A stretch of 64,000 nt of DNA from JBKEDC01 sp047974225 (GCA_047974225.1 JBKECD010000056.1:6615-70614); one strand, 5' to 3'. Counted from the first letter of the stretch, positions 1 through 9,857 are shown. Notes: generated by a model from the sequence alone, not told the origin. Numbers and translations are program-made.

Positions 1-195
1 ATGTATCACACCTACATGCAGTCGATTTATTGGCTGATGGGGTTCATGCTCGCCGCGTTTATCATCGTAAAGCTGTTTGCCACCTTTAATCCCATCGCCA
101 TTTATTCGCCTGCATTTGTCATCGGCGTAGTGATTGGACAAGTCAGAGGAAGCAAAAAAGACCGCGAGATACAAAAGACAGGCAAACAACTCTAA
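1..195 (+). CDS. small hydrophobic protein, possibly only the C-terminal part
   Basis: The first 195 bases are open and encode 64 residues. Two hydrophobic stretches (about residues 8-27 and 31-47) are followed by a charged, lysine-rich tail, which suggests a small inner-membrane protein with a cytoplasmic C terminus. An ATG lies exactly at base 1, so this could be a complete small gene or the end of a longer one cut by the window edge; the sequence cannot decide. No family was recognised. About 180 non-coding bases separate it from the next gene, so the two are probably not tightly coupled. Confidence 0.45.
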   Translation: MYHTYMQSIYWLMGFMLAAFIIVKLFATFNPIAIYSPAFVIGVVIGQVRGSKKDREIQKTGKQL

Positions 196-316
196 AACAA
201 AACAACAAGTTCATTATCAATCCAACACACATAGGCAAAATGCTGCTTTCAGTTGAAAAAATACACTTTTCTGCAACTTTACCCGCTTATTCCTATGTGG
301 TTTATACAATTATATC

Positions 317-324
317 TATATTTG
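317..324 (+). promoter_or_regulatory. candidate -7 element for the OmpA-like/TPR lipoprotein
   Basis: TATATTTG matches the Bacteroidota TAnnTTTG -7 consensus. It lies 51 bases before the ATG at 376. No good TTTG -33 box is seen at the expected distance, so support is moderate. Confidence 0.4.
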
Positions 325-375
325 GGCTGTTTTTTCAAACTAACACGAAACAAATATTTTTAAAAATAGCATTTT

Positions 376-2127
376 ATGAATCAGTCAAAATTCAAATCTC
401 TACTTGGATTAGCATTGACCACAGCGGTATTGTCGAGCTGTGCAGGCTTAAAAAGTATGCAAAAAAAAGCTGACGACATCAGCTACAACGTATCACCTAA
501 CCCTCTAGAAGCAAAAGCAGGCGAGGTGAAAGCAAACATCAATGGTGTATTCCCCGAAAAATACTTCGCAAAGAAAGTAACCGTGGTGGCTACCCCAGTG
601 TTAACAACCGCTGACGGCGAAGTTACTTTCGCTCCAGTAACAGTGCAAGGTGAAAAAGTGCAAGACAACAACAGCGTTATCGCCTATAAAAAAGGTGGCG
701 ACTTTGTTTATTCTGAAGCTGTGCCCTACACTAATTCCATGCGAGAATCAATCTTGGCGATCCACATCACTGCTTCTAAAGGAAGTAAATCAGTAGATTT
801 TGCTCCTGTCAATATTGCAACAGGCGTGATGGCAACTGCTGAAATGGTGGTGAACAAACCTCAAACTATCGTGGGCATCCAACGTGAAGAAAACACTACT
901 GGTGTTTACGATGCCAACATCGACCCTTATCAACGCATCGTGCCTGAATCATACAGCGCCGACATCATGTATTTGAAAAACCAAGCTAACGTGCGCTCTT
1001 CAGAACAAAGAAAAGAAAGCATCGTTGGTCTGGAAAAATACACTAAAGATGTAAAAGCTGACGAAAGAAAAGAGCTCAAAGATGTGAAAGTTTCAGCATA
1101 CGCTTCTCCTGAAGGTGGCTTGGACTTAAACACTAAGCTTTCTGAAAAACGCAAGAAATCAGGAACTAACGTTGCTGACAGAATCTTGAAAAAATCAAAA
1201 CTAGAAACTAGCGTATTCAGTGATTTCACTGCTGAAGACTGGGACGGTTTCCAATCTCTGATGGAAGCATCTTCAATCCAAGACAAAGATCTAATCCTAC
1301 GCGTTCTTTCTATGTACACTGACCCTGAGGTGCGTGAAGAAAAAATCAAAAGTCTTGGTCAAGTATTCACTGAAGTGGAAGACCAAATCTTGCCTCAATT
1401 GCGTCGTTCAAAAATCACTGCTAATATCGAAGTAATCGGTAGAAGCGACGATGAGATCTTGGCTCAATTCAAAACTGACGCTAGCCAATTGAACCCAGCT
1501 GAATTAATCTATGGCGCTAGCCTCGTAGAAACTGACTCTGAAAAAATTGCGTTCTATGAAGCCCTAGTGAAATACTATCCAAACGACTGGAGAGGTTATA
1601 ACAACATCGGTGTAGTGTATGCTCAAGGTGGCGACTACGAAAAAGCAAAACCTTATTTCGTGAAAGCCGAGCAAAAATCGTCATCAGCGGTAGTTGTGAA
1701 AAACAACTTGGGCGCTTGTGAATTGGCCGACAACAAAGTGGCTGACGCCAAAGTACTTCTTGGTGCTGCATCAGGTGCTGGCGCTGAAGTGAACTACAAC
1801 GAAGGTATCGTGGCTATCAAAGAAGGCGAATATGCCACTGCTGCTAAATTGCTTACTGGCTCTAACTCAGTAAACGAAGGTATTGCTAAAATCCTTAACG
1901 GTGATGCTGACGGTGCACTTCGTGCATTAAACAACTGCGATTGCCCATGCTGGAAAGTAGCCTACTTCAAAGCTGTTGTAGCTGCTCGCATGGCTAAAGA
2001 AGCTGCTGTTTACTCTAATCTTAAAGATGCAGTAGCTGCTTCTGCTGACGCTAAGAAATTCATCGCTACCGATGTTGAGTTCGCTCAATACAAAGAAAGC
2101 GCAGAGTTCAAAGCTATCGTGAAATAA
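376..2127 (+). CDS. lipoprotein with OmpA-like core and TPR repeats
   Basis: A 583-residue secreted lipoprotein: the signal peptide ends in a lipobox (SSC, cysteine about residue 22). After a beta-rich N-terminal region, residues about 235-285 contain a stretch (SAYASPEGG, then an arginine/lysine-rich helix) typical of OmpA-like peptidoglycan-binding domains in Bacteroidota envelope proteins. From about residue 375 there are helical TPR-like repeats, one with the classic pattern around YNNIGVVYAQGGDYEKA. The protein therefore probably sits in the outer membrane facing the periplasm and may link envelope to peptidoglycan or act as a scaffold; this is inference from domain content. It stands alone, with a candidate promoter upstream and a strong terminator directly downstream. 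The exact subfamily was not recognised. Confidence 0.8.
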   Translation: MNQSKFKSLLGLALTTAVLSSCAGLKSMQKKADDISYNVSPNPLEAKAGEVKANINGVFPEKYFAKKVTVVATPVLTTADGEVTFAPVTVQGEKVQDNNSVIAYKKGGDFVYSEAVPYTNSMRESILAIHITASKGSKSVDFAPVNIATGVMATAEMVVNKPQTIVGIQREENTTGVYDANIDPYQRIVPESYSADIMYLKNQANVRSSEQRKESIVGLEKYTKDVKADERKELKDVKVSAYASPEGGLDLNTKLSEKRKKSGTNVADRILKKSKLETSVFSDFTAEDWDGFQSLMEASSIQDKDLILRVLSMYTDPEVREEKIKSLGQVFTEVEDQILPQLRRSKITANIEVIGRSDDEILAQFKTDASQLNPAELIYGASLVETDSEKIAFYEALVKYYPNDWRGYNNIGVVYAQGGDYEKAKPYFVKAEQKSSSAVVVKNNLGACELADNKVADAKVLLGAASGAGAEVNYNEGIVAIKEGEYATAAKLLTGSNSVNEGIAKILNGDADGALRALNNCDCPCWKVAYFKAVVAARMAKEAAVYSNLKDAVAASADAKKFIATDVEFAQYKESAEFKAIVK

Positions 2128-2147
2128 ACTCTCCCCAATAAGATATA

Positions 2148-2181
2148 AAAAAGGGATGTCCACATGTGGACATCCCTTTTT
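2148..2181. terminator. bidirectional terminator between convergent genes
   Basis: A perfect 17-bp palindrome centred at 2164/2165 (arm GGGATGTCCACA preceded by an A run, followed by a T run). The A and T tracts on both sides let it stop the lipoprotein transcript from the left and the mscS-like transcript from the right. Confidence 0.9.
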
Positions 2182-2198
2182 TTATAGGGGTACCCCCC

Positions 2199-4052
2199 CT
2201 ATTCCTCCCGATAACTTTTCGGGATTGTGCTTTCGCTCCCATCTCTAGCGGCACGATAATGAGGAGAAAGGATCTCGATGCCACGCTCATTGCAGATGTC
2301 TTGGATATTGGCATGCAAGTTAGAATAAATGAGAGCTTGCTTACTCGCTTCGTGGGTGTAGGCATTAATCTGATAGCTCACATAGAAATCCTCTAGGCTT
2401 GTTTGCAGCACAAAGGGCAGAGGCTCATGCATGATATGCTCTGTCTTCAATGCCGCATCAATCAGCGCACGGTGCATGTCTTTCCAAGGCACATCATATC
2501 CGATAGTTACCGAGCTGTGGACAATCAATCCTTTTTCACGCGCCTCAAAAGTATAATTTGTTGTGTTGCCTGTGAGCACTGAGGAGTTTGGAATGGTGAT
2601 GATTTCATTCTTCACCGTCTTGATGCGTGTAACGAGCAACGTTTTTTCAATCACATCACCCGCCACGTCATTGATTTTGATGCGGTCGCCAATCATAAAC
2701 GGGCGCATATAGGTAATCACCAATCCCGACACCATGTTGGAGATGGCTGAAGATGAGCCAAGCGACACGAGCAACCCGAGAAACATTGACACCCCTTTAA
2801 AAATGCCCGATTCCGAATTAGGGAGCAGCGGAAATATGAGCACAAACATGAAAGCATAGAGCACAAAGCGCACAATCTGATAGGTGGTCATCGCCCAATC
2901 AGCATGAAATCCATTGATTTTGAGTTTCTCGGTTTCAATCTCCACGAAGATATAGCGTACAAACTTAATGAAATAGCGCATGCTAAAATAAATTGCCAAG
3001 ATGCTAAAGATGTTGGGCAGATAGTTCCAGATGGAAGAGAAAATGCTTTTGAAAGGCGACCAAATCAGGTGAAACAACACATCCGCCCAGCCTCGCGAGA
3101 AAGGGAAAATACTAAAGAGGATAGGCAGCGAAATGTAGCAAAATAGCGCATAAAGCGTCCAACTGATGATGCGCAGCAGAAACTGGCTTGCCTTGAGCTC
3201 TTGTTCGGCAGTCATAAAGGTATAATTCCGATAGCTCAAATCACGAAACCATGTTTTTTGTTTTTCATCGGCGAGCGCCAACATGCGGTCATACCCTTTG
3301 CCCACAAGGCGGAGAATCTGCCACGAAAGCACCATCACGCCACACGCCAGAAGAATCCGAATAATCCAGCGAATAAGATTATTGCCCACACGTCCTGCAG
3401 AAATCGAATCTCGAATCAGCCATTCCACATCCGATGCCATGCGCTTGGGCGTTGAGCCGTGCACCCGTGCATCACTTGCCGAAACATTAAGGATTGTCGA
3501 TTGGTCATACATGACATCATAGCTTCCGTTCAGCTCCACGAGGTGGAGTTTATTTTCCTCGAAGCTATCGGCATCATAAAATTGCTGGATTTTTTTGTTA
3601 GTTCGCTCGGCACGCTCGGCGGCTGTCAGTCCACCATTCTTGGCATAGAGGTAAAACAGCGTATCGTTTTTTGCTCCAATCACTGGCACTCCGACCTCGT
3701 CGTATTCGGCATTTTGCGCAAGGTCGATGACCACCTTCATGCGAGAGCTAATCAGGTTACGTTTAATATCAGCAGAAGTGAGGCGCACCGTGTCGCTATC
3801 TGCGGCATTAGTAATGCCACTCAACCGTGCCACTTCGGCTTCGAGAAGGCTGTTTTGAATCGAATCATTTTCACGCTGCAATTCGAGCTCATCAATCTTG
3901 CGTTGCTGAGCTTCGAGCAGACGTAGTTTTTCTTGCATGGCACGAAGCTCATGGATATAGGTTGAATCAACGGACGAACGCAGCGAGTCGGTTTGGGCGA
4001 AAGAATGCCAAGCAATAAGGCTTAAGCAACATATTACGATAAGCTTTTTCAT
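2199..4052 (-). CDS. MscS-family mechanosensitive channel with periplasmic N-terminal domain
   Basis: A 617-residue protein with a signal peptide (cleavage after SFAQ, about residue 20). A charged, coiled-coil-prone periplasmic segment follows (about 30-75) and then a soluble region to about 215. Several transmembrane helices run from about 225 to 440. The last of these carries the glycine/alanine/serine-rich pore helix and leads into the MscS beta domain (SGLVITYMRPFMIGDRI, then the IPNSS region). MscS channels open under membrane tension to release solutes on hypo-osmotic shock. The length and periplasmic domain place it with the larger MscS-like proteins rather than the small MscS. The start is fixed by the signal peptide. 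A candidate promoter lies just upstream on the minus strand. Confidence 0.88.
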   Translation of the reverse strand: MKKLIVICCLSLIAWHSFAQTDSLRSSVDSTYIHELRAMQEKLRLLEAQQRKIDELELQRENDSIQNSLLEAEVARLSGITNAADSDTVRLTSADIKRNLISSRMKVVIDLAQNAEYDEVGVPVIGAKNDTLFYLYAKNGGLTAAERAERTNKKIQQFYDADSFEENKLHLVELNGSYDVMYDQSTILNVSASDARVHGSTPKRMASDVEWLIRDSISAGRVGNNLIRWIIRILLACGVMVLSWQILRLVGKGYDRMLALADEKQKTWFRDLSYRNYTFMTAEQELKASQFLLRIISWTLYALFCYISLPILFSIFPFSRGWADVLFHLIWSPFKSIFSSIWNYLPNIFSILAIYFSMRYFIKFVRYIFVEIETEKLKINGFHADWAMTTYQIVRFVLYAFMFVLIFPLLPNSESGIFKGVSMFLGLLVSLGSSSAISNMVSGLVITYMRPFMIGDRIKINDVAGDVIEKTLLVTRIKTVKNEIITIPNSSVLTGNTTNYTFEAREKGLIVHSSVTIGYDVPWKDMHRALIDAALKTEHIMHEPLPFVLQTSLEDFYVSYQINAYTHEASKQALIYSNLHANIQDICNERGIEILSPHYRAARDGSESTIPKSYREE

Positions 4053-4073
4053 GTTTAAAACTAAATATTTCTA

Positions 4074-4081
4074 CAAAAATA
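4074..4081 (-). promoter_or_regulatory. candidate -7 element for the MscS-like gene
   Basis: Read on the minus strand the bases are TATTTTTG, matching TAnnTTTG, 21 bases upstream of the ATG. No clear -33 box is seen. Confidence 0.4.
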
Positions 4082-4164
4082 GCACGTTTTATGGTTATTC
4101 GCATACGGGGAGTTCTAAAACCGAAATTTACCCCCTTAAATAATACCTTGATTCAACATATCGC

Positions 4165-4196
4165 AAAAAAAAGCCAACCCTAAGGCTGGCTTTTTT
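4165..4196 (-). terminator. rho-independent terminator after the helical protein gene
   Basis: A 12-bp stem with one wobble pair (4168-4179 with 4184-4195, loop CTAA) followed on the minus strand by eight T. It lies 21 bases beyond the stop of the gene at 4217-4981. Confidence 0.85.
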
Positions 4197-4216
4197 CATT
4201 CAACGCCAAAGACTTG

Positions 4217-4981
4217 CTATGCCTCTGGCTCAGGTTCATTTTCACTCGCTGACACTACGACTTTGTTTAACGACCGAGTTTTTCGCGTCTTGCAGATGAT
4301 GTTGTGCTCGTTGATGAGCGCCGCCACAGCCGCTGAAAAATCGCTATAATCCACCGTTTCCACCTTGCTCATCGCATTCAGATAGTCCACCAAATCGTGA
4401 TTAATCAGCTGCACCAACTCTTTGGTCAATACCGAAGCATTTTGCTGAGCCACTTGCTTATCGCGTGCCGTGCGATAGTCGATATACTGCTCCAAGTAGG
4501 CAGCCTGAGCCTCCTTGAGCTTAGCGACAGCACCCTCGCAATACATCATCGAAGGGATAATCGCCTGCATACTCGCATTGTCCAAATCGCCAAGCAACGA
4601 AGTTACTTGCGTGTGAATCTCCTTCTGTCCTCGCTGTTGGGTAATCTTACTATAATAGTGGTTCAACACCTCGAGCATCGCATTTGCAGCCGTGCTCACC
4701 GAAGCATTCTGCAAGCCCGCATAGCCTTTCACCAACTGGTGCAAGCTTCGGAAAGCGAGCACTTCTTCCTTCAGGAAGTCGGCCCGTTTCGACCTCACCT
4801 GCATTTCATTGACTGCGAAGCTCAAAGCCCCGAATGTTGTTTCCAGTCTGCCGATCACCCCCAAAAGGTGAGTGTCTGTCGATTCATTCAGCAAAGCTTT
4901 TTTGCTTTTAACACCCTCAGCCAAGCTGCCCATTTCGCCAATTCTAATTTGGCTGTTCACGTAATTGATTTTTGTAGTCAT
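4217..4981 (-). CDS. all-helical protein of unknown function, DUF6261-like
   Basis: A 254-residue protein without a signal peptide or membrane segment. It is predicted mostly alpha-helical with an acidic tail (ENEPEPEA). The pattern of long helices, and a final helix with an asparagine-rich start before a lysine/arginine patch (KTRKTRS), resembles the Bacteroidota-restricted family DUF6261. This is recognition by eye and not certain. No function is known for that family. The gene is monocistronic: its own terminator follows, and about 370 non-coding bases lie upstream. Confidence 0.6.
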   Translation of the reverse strand: MTTKINYVNSQIRIGEMGSLAEGVKSKKALLNESTDTHLLGVIGRLETTFGALSFAVNEMQVRSKRADFLKEEVLAFRSLHQLVKGYAGLQNASVSTAANAMLEVLNHYYSKITQQRGQKEIHTQVTSLLGDLDNASMQAIIPSMMYCEGAVAKLKEAQAAYLEQYIDYRTARDKQVAQQNASVLTKELVQLINHDLVDYLNAMSKVETVDYSDFSAAVAALINEHNIICKTRKTRSLNKVVVSASENEPEPEA

Positions 4982-5351
4982 GATAAATAATTTAAAAAAG
5001 TAACTGTTTACACCAATCCATCTGTTTTGATTGGTGGTTGAAAGACCGATTCACCCGTCGGCGAATCATTGATTGCAATCTGATGTCCCTTCATATATAC
5101 ATATATACTTGCGACATACTTTTTGCACTTTTCTGAGTAACTTTTTTGAAAATATTTTTCAACTAACGGAAAATCAATGCAATAAAAATAACATTTAGAA
5201 TGCGTCTAAATGGAAGTTTAGACGCTCTTTCTGTTGAAATGTTACAAAGAGCACAAAATCGAGTCGGAACTTTGCGACTTGGAGCCGACCTGATGGCTCA
5301 AAGACTCACTTTTGAAACACCCTTATTTTCTCAACCGATAAGCTATTCCCA
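4982..5351. other. intergenic region with a cluster of hairpins
   Basis: No gene is seen in these 370 bases. Between 5202 and 5299 four non-overlapping or abutting stem-loops follow one another: 5202-5210/5217-5225 (9 bp), 5224-5230/5246-5252 (7 bp, sharing two bases with the first), 5262-5266/5275-5279 (5 bp) and 5282-5286/5295-5299 (5 bp). Just upstream, 5144-5160 is an A/T-rich palindrome. This could be a small structured RNA or 3'-UTR structure of the M60 operon; short stems also arise by chance. Confidence 0.25.
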
Positions 5352-8267
5352 TTATTCTCCAAACACAAGTGTTCTCGTACCATCATAGCTTACTGCCATA
5401 ATTTTAGTTGAACCAGCAGGATAGGAAACGGTAGTCGTTGTTCTTGTTTCGCTTCCTGTACCCACCATAGCAATATGCGTAATATCATCTCCTGCATAGG
5501 TTTCAAATACCACTACATTTTTCCATGTGCTATGCGAAATCACCTTCGTTGAAGTGCCAGTTATACCACTTCCGAAAGTACCTGTCACTTTCTTTTGGTT
5601 CTTAAACGCATCAATACTGTTCCCTGTGATATAATAAATCACATCAGTATCAGGCTTAGGATATTTGCTTGCATAGCTCACCATATCATCAACCATGTCT
5701 TTAGTGATCGTTTTTTGTGCCGACGAATAATCCCCAAAATACTTATCCACTTCTTTCAACATGCCAACTTTGATGAAAAAATCTGTAAGGTCTTCTTGAA
5801 CTGCATCACACATATTTTTGACAAAGAAAACCTGCAACTCTCCATGCGACATGCTCGAGTCATCTGTGTTTCTCACGACTTCAAAGATATCAGCCCAAAA
5901 ATAAGGATGATGCCATGAGTTCCCTTCTCCTGCCACATGATAATACAGTTGCAATTGCCATAGTGGGCATAATTTCACAAAATGGTCTCCTCCCCATTTT
6001 CCATCGGCATCGGGTCCATAGGCAGCATCGGGTCCTCCTTGCAGCCCCCACTCCTGACCTGATACTAGTCCATTGTTAAAGTAAGCATTAAATCGACCTC
6101 CAATAAGCCCGCCTAACTTTTCATGTTCAAGGCGTAGATTTTCGGGAGAATAGCAATACTGGATCCACGAAGAATAAATATTATTGGTACATTCAGCCGT
6201 GCCAACCCACTTCATACCTGGTCTAACCTGATTTACATGTCCAAACTCATGGGCTGGCCCCCAAATTTCGGTACGTAAGTTTGTTGGATTCGCAAGATTC
6301 TTGAGTGTCGATACGTTAAATTGAGCACCCAAACCGCCAGCCGACATGAAACCATCCCACATCACTCGACCAAACATGTGATTCTTTGGCACTCTATTGT
6401 ATTTTCTAAGCCCCATAATCGTAAACTGACTTCCCACGATACTGTCATACATAATCGTGAGATCTTTTAATTCTTTATAGGCGTTATCTTTCAAAGAATT
6501 TACATCATAGGCTAAATTTACATACTGGCCTTTAATATCTAAGATTTCACTCACAGCATTGTCAAGAATAACCGCTCCATCATCATTGCTGTGGAGAGCA
6601 ATGTCATAGTATCCGTTTACCTTCCCTGAGGCAAAGTGGATCTTCGCATCGGGAGCAGTCTCCCAATTGCTCGTATAATAATCGACATAACCATTTCCCT
6701 TTCCCTTCATCGTTAAGACATTCGCTCCTTCACCCAACTTATAAGAATAATCTTGCTGTCCTTCTCCAAAATCTCTTACACGAAGAGCAACTTGTTCGCC
6801 AATGCCTTGTTCTACAAAAACCACAACGTCTTCACCCTCTTCAAAATACATTCCTGTTGGGTTCTCAAATTGATTGTAGCCACTAGTTTTCAACTCTGCT
6901 TTAAGCTCATCAACTGGACGATACGCCTCATACTCCTGCACTCTATATTCTGTGGGATATTCTCCAGCCAACAAATAAGTTGCAATATTTTTTATGAATG
7001 CATTTTTTATATTCAACACATCTTCTATTCCAACCCCTTCTTTCAACTCCGAGAAAGTTGCATCTGTAAAGTAGGCTAAATCGCCCTCCAATGAAGAGAA
7101 CGTCCTACTCTCATAACATTCAATTTCAGCTAAAGAGACATAATACTTCCCTGCATCATGCGTATAGGAATCTGTAACCTCGATTTTAATTCTTCGTGGT
7201 TTTACAATCGGAGTAGCAAACTCCACCACTTGGGGAGTAGTAGTAACCGACGCCCAATAATCAAAAACTTTTTGATATGTTGAATTATCTTCGGTTGTTA
7301 CCCAAATTGTAGCATCTTTAAAAATCCCGTTAGCTCCCGATGATCTTGGATACAATATCATATAGTTCATAATATCTGAATCCGTAGGATCTAAATCATA
7401 TTCTAAGGTAATTGTTGGTTGTTCTGGCATTCCACTCCATGGAGAATGATACAATGTTGTTAAGTCTCCATCGAAACTTTTATCTATTCCCTGATTATTT
7501 TGATACTTTTCAGACGGGTCTAAAGTAGCAGAAACAATGGTTAATTTTTTATCCTTCTCAAAAACGTCAGATTTACCTGGTGTATAATCGTCTCCTATTT
7601 CAAGCACTTGTTGCTTAATGACAATTGTGTCCGACAAATCTCCATCTACCTGTTTAATCAAAACCAATCCTTTCCTTGAAAGTTCTTCATTGGGCAATGC
7701 TGCTAAGTTAAAATCAAAAGTTCTTTTTACTGGATTAACTGTTATTGCTTTCAATTCAGCTGCTTTCGTAAACCAACTGACCTTACTTTCCGCTACCAAA
7801 TCAACGTTTGAAAATACTTCTAGCGTAACCTTTTTCTCCTCAAAGGTAGTTATAATCGTATCACTCTCAATAATAATTGCTGGATTAATCCCAAACTGTG
7901 TAATTTTAATTTCTTCCGACACGCCATTGTGAGACACTTTAACTATTGCCTCACGTTGATCAAGCGAAGCATTATCGGCAACTTCAAATTCAATTTTTTT
8001 GGCTGCTGGATAAAAAATGGGAGTACACCAACTTTGGCTACTCTCAACCTTTATATCCTCAACAGTTGTTTTTATGCCAATACTCTGTACCGAGGTAGCA
8101 GCAGCAAAAATAACCGACTTATTAGAATCTGAAATCTCAAAAGTGCCTGGTTTTTCTTCAGGCGTCAGATCTTCTTTTGTGCATGAAGCCATTGCCGTGA
8201 AGCTTATTATGGCCATAAGAATTATTATTCCTTTCCTGCAAATTCTTTCTGTTACATCCATTTTCAT
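5352..8267 (-). CDS. M60-like zinc metallopeptidase with BACON and discoidin-like domains (mucinase type)
   Basis: A 971-residue lipoprotein (lipobox MASC, cysteine 29). Two BACON-like immunoglobulin-fold domains occupy about 45-125 and 130-222, and a discoidin/F5-8C-like carbohydrate-binding domain about 240-390. An M60-like peptidase domain runs from about 430 to 800 with the zinc site HEFGH (673-677) and a candidate third ligand, Glu692 (TAEC). A beta-rich tail closes the protein. Characterised M60-like enzymes of gut Bacteroides cleave O-glycosylated mucin-type proteins, so the likely role is cutting glycoproteins at the cell surface. It is the last gene of the PUL1 operon, 22 bases after the preceding metallopeptidase-like gene. 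The start could be Met1 or Met3. Substrate specificity is inferred, not visible. Confidence 0.88.
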   Translation of the reverse strand: MKMDVTERICRKGIIILMAIISFTAMASCTKEDLTPEEKPGTFEISDSNKSVIFAAATSVQSIGIKTTVEDIKVESSQSWCTPIFYPAAKKIEFEVADNASLDQREAIVKVSHNGVSEEIKITQFGINPAIIIESDTIITTFEEKKVTLEVFSNVDLVAESKVSWFTKAAELKAITVNPVKRTFDFNLAALPNEELSRKGLVLIKQVDGDLSDTIVIKQQVLEIGDDYTPGKSDVFEKDKKLTIVSATLDPSEKYQNNQGIDKSFDGDLTTLYHSPWSGMPEQPTITLEYDLDPTDSDIMNYMILYPRSSGANGIFKDATIWVTTEDNSTYQKVFDYWASVTTTPQVVEFATPIVKPRRIKIEVTDSYTHDAGKYYVSLAEIECYESRTFSSLEGDLAYFTDATFSELKEGVGIEDVLNIKNAFIKNIATYLLAGEYPTEYRVQEYEAYRPVDELKAELKTSGYNQFENPTGMYFEEGEDVVVFVEQGIGEQVALRVRDFGEGQQDYSYKLGEGANVLTMKGKGNGYVDYYTSNWETAPDAKIHFASGKVNGYYDIALHSNDDGAVILDNAVSEILDIKGQYVNLAYDVNSLKDNAYKELKDLTIMYDSIVGSQFTIMGLRKYNRVPKNHMFGRVMWDGFMSAGGLGAQFNVSTLKNLANPTNLRTEIWGPAHEFGHVNQVRPGMKWVGTAECTNNIYSSWIQYCYSPENLRLEHEKLGGLIGGRFNAYFNNGLVSGQEWGLQGGPDAAYGPDADGKWGGDHFVKLCPLWQLQLYYHVAGEGNSWHHPYFWADIFEVVRNTDDSSMSHGELQVFFVKNMCDAVQEDLTDFFIKVGMLKEVDKYFGDYSSAQKTITKDMVDDMVSYASKYPKPDTDVIYYITGNSIDAFKNQKKVTGTFGSGITGTSTKVISHSTWKNVVVFETYAGDDITHIAMVGTGSETRTTTTVSYPAGSTKIMAVSYDGTRTLVFGE

Positions 8268-8289
8268 AATGCTAGATTTAAATTATACA

Positions 8290-9726
8290 TCAATATTTTA
8301 TTGTAGCTTTAGCTTTACTCACAGGCATACCATGCTTATTGAACCATGCAAACATATCTCTACCCATAGCAACACTCAAAACAGCTACTGTATTATTCAT
8401 ATCATATTTTTCAACGGATTCTTTCGTTGCCAAACGTCGTTTAGCCTGAAAATAATCCGCCAATACATTTGGATTTTCTTTTCTCAGCTCTTCAAAAACC
8501 CAATAAGTTTTTCCCCAGTGAATATTATTTTTGGCTCCATTATCTAATTCTTCCCCTTTGCCTGTCAGATTACCACGAATATCGTAATTTTTCATTGATG
8601 GATCATATTTAGACGCTCGTTCAATTGTGTTTTGGATTCGTTTTAAAGCCTCTTCCTCATAACCCATATCCAACATAACTAAGTTTCCAACATAAGTTGC
8701 TATTGGCTCGTTCCATACTTCTGCATAAGGCAAAACCCAAGAATGGACTGACTCGTGAGTAAGAAACTCAATCATACTATCTTTTCTCTCGGGAAATCCT
8801 CCCCACCACACAGCCAAAGCCACTACATGCCCACTAGAAAAACCTCCGCCACCTGTTGGCAACAAGGCAATCTTAGATGCCATGCCCGGAGAGAGGGGAA
8901 CTCCCATTCGTTTCTCAATATAAGGAAACGATGCTTTATAGATTTCAACCATTGCGTCTGCATAAGGCTGCATATAGTCGCTATACGCTAGAGAGAATGT
9001 ACCGTGGTCATCGTTGTGTTCTAAATCGGATATTTTTTTTGATGCAGGCTTCCGAGATGGATCAACCTCTTTACCCGAAGCTACTTCAAGCAATAGAGGT
9101 TTCCACAATTGCGTATTGATTGAATCGCGTGCACTTGGATGACTTCCTGCCATGTTGCGCGAAGAAACAAGTAGCGTTCCTTTTCCCACCCTACGACGAG
9201 CAACAACAGGTGAACTTTTAGCATCCTCAACCAACACTTCCCATTTACTTGGATTTTCGAGATCTGCCACAAAATTTCCTTTATCCTCAAGAGAAATCCC
9301 AGTGTACGCACCATTTGCTTTTAAAGGAGCTTCTGAAGATTGAGTAAATTGTACTCCATAGTCTGACAAAAGAGCATTTTGCGCTTCCGATTTATCTGTT
9401 GCACACACCAACACTCCACCTCCCTCGGCAAGAAATTGTTTGATGCTTGCTCGATCCTTTTCATTATACCCAATTCTTGGATTACAATCCAACAAAATCA
9501 ACAAATTGGCATCTGAAAAATCATAGTTATACAAATTACACCAGTTGCGCGCCCCCTCTTGATAGGGCAAATATTGCTGGTGAAAGCGATTGTCAGCATA
9601 AAATGTAAATTCATGGGACAAGTCTGTTACAGCATGAACATGTTCAGCTTTTGTTTTCCACTCGGGGGCACTTGAACATCCTACAAGAGAGCCGAACGCC
9701 AAGGCTAAGATTATTAGTTTTTTCAT
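8290..9726 (-). CDS. putative gluzincin-type zinc peptidase lipoprotein with an N-terminal GATase-like domain (copy 1)
   Basis: A 478-residue lipoprotein (lipobox LVGC, cysteine 17). Residues about 30-225 look like an alpha/beta domain of the ThuA/glutamine-amidotransferase-like type: a hydrophobic strand LLILLDCNP, then an IKQFLAEGGGVLV helix-strand unit. Residues about 250-470 contain a metallopeptidase signature, HESVH (324-328), followed by Glu340 in NEPIATY, which fits two histidines and a glutamate as zinc ligands. It is colinear and ungapped with the protein at 53402-54838, about four residues in five identical by eye, and all motif residues are conserved. It follows the discoidin lipoprotein in PUL1 and precedes the M60-like gene, so a surface role in glycoprotein breakdown is likely. 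No named family was recognised. Confidence 0.75.
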   Translation of the reverse strand: MKKLIILALAFGSLVGCSSAPEWKTKAEHVHAVTDLSHEFTFYADNRFHQQYLPYQEGARNWCNLYNYDFSDANLLILLDCNPRIGYNEKDRASIKQFLAEGGGVLVCATDKSEAQNALLSDYGVQFTQSSEAPLKANGAYTGISLEDKGNFVADLENPSKWEVLVEDAKSSPVVARRRVGKGTLLVSSRNMAGSHPSARDSINTQLWKPLLLEVASGKEVDPSRKPASKKISDLEHNDDHGTFSLAYSDYMQPYADAMVEIYKASFPYIEKRMGVPLSPGMASKIALLPTGGGGFSSGHVVALAVWWGGFPERKDSMIEFLTHESVHSWVLPYAEVWNEPIATYVGNLVMLDMGYEEEALKRIQNTIERASKYDPSMKNYDIRGNLTGKGEELDNGAKNNIHWGKTYWVFEELRKENPNVLADYFQAKRRLATKESVEKYDMNNTVAVLSVAMGRDMFAWFNKHGMPVSKAKATIKY

Positions 9727-9772
9727 TTCGTTTTGGTTAATTTTCTAATTTAATTCAAAGATAAAACAAATA

Positions 9773-9828
9773 ACCAGAGTTTTACTCAATAGCAATGTAA
9801 TTACACAAACTTCAAGTAAACACTCTGG
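9773..9828 (-). other. intercistronic hairpin between discoidin lipoprotein and peptidase genes
   Basis: CCAGAGTTTTACT at 9773-9785 pairs with AGTAAACACTCTGG at 9815-9828 with one bulge. There is no long T run after it on the minus strand, so it may be an mRNA-stability or partial-termination element rather than a full terminator. Confidence 0.5.
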
Positions 9829-9857
9829 CTATAATCAACTTAAATTCAAATAACTAT

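Noticed and set aside
240..473. A 77-codon frame overlapping the start of the OmpA-like lipoprotein
   Set aside because: It is out of frame with a gene that has a clear signal peptide and lipobox, and it spans that gene's promoter.
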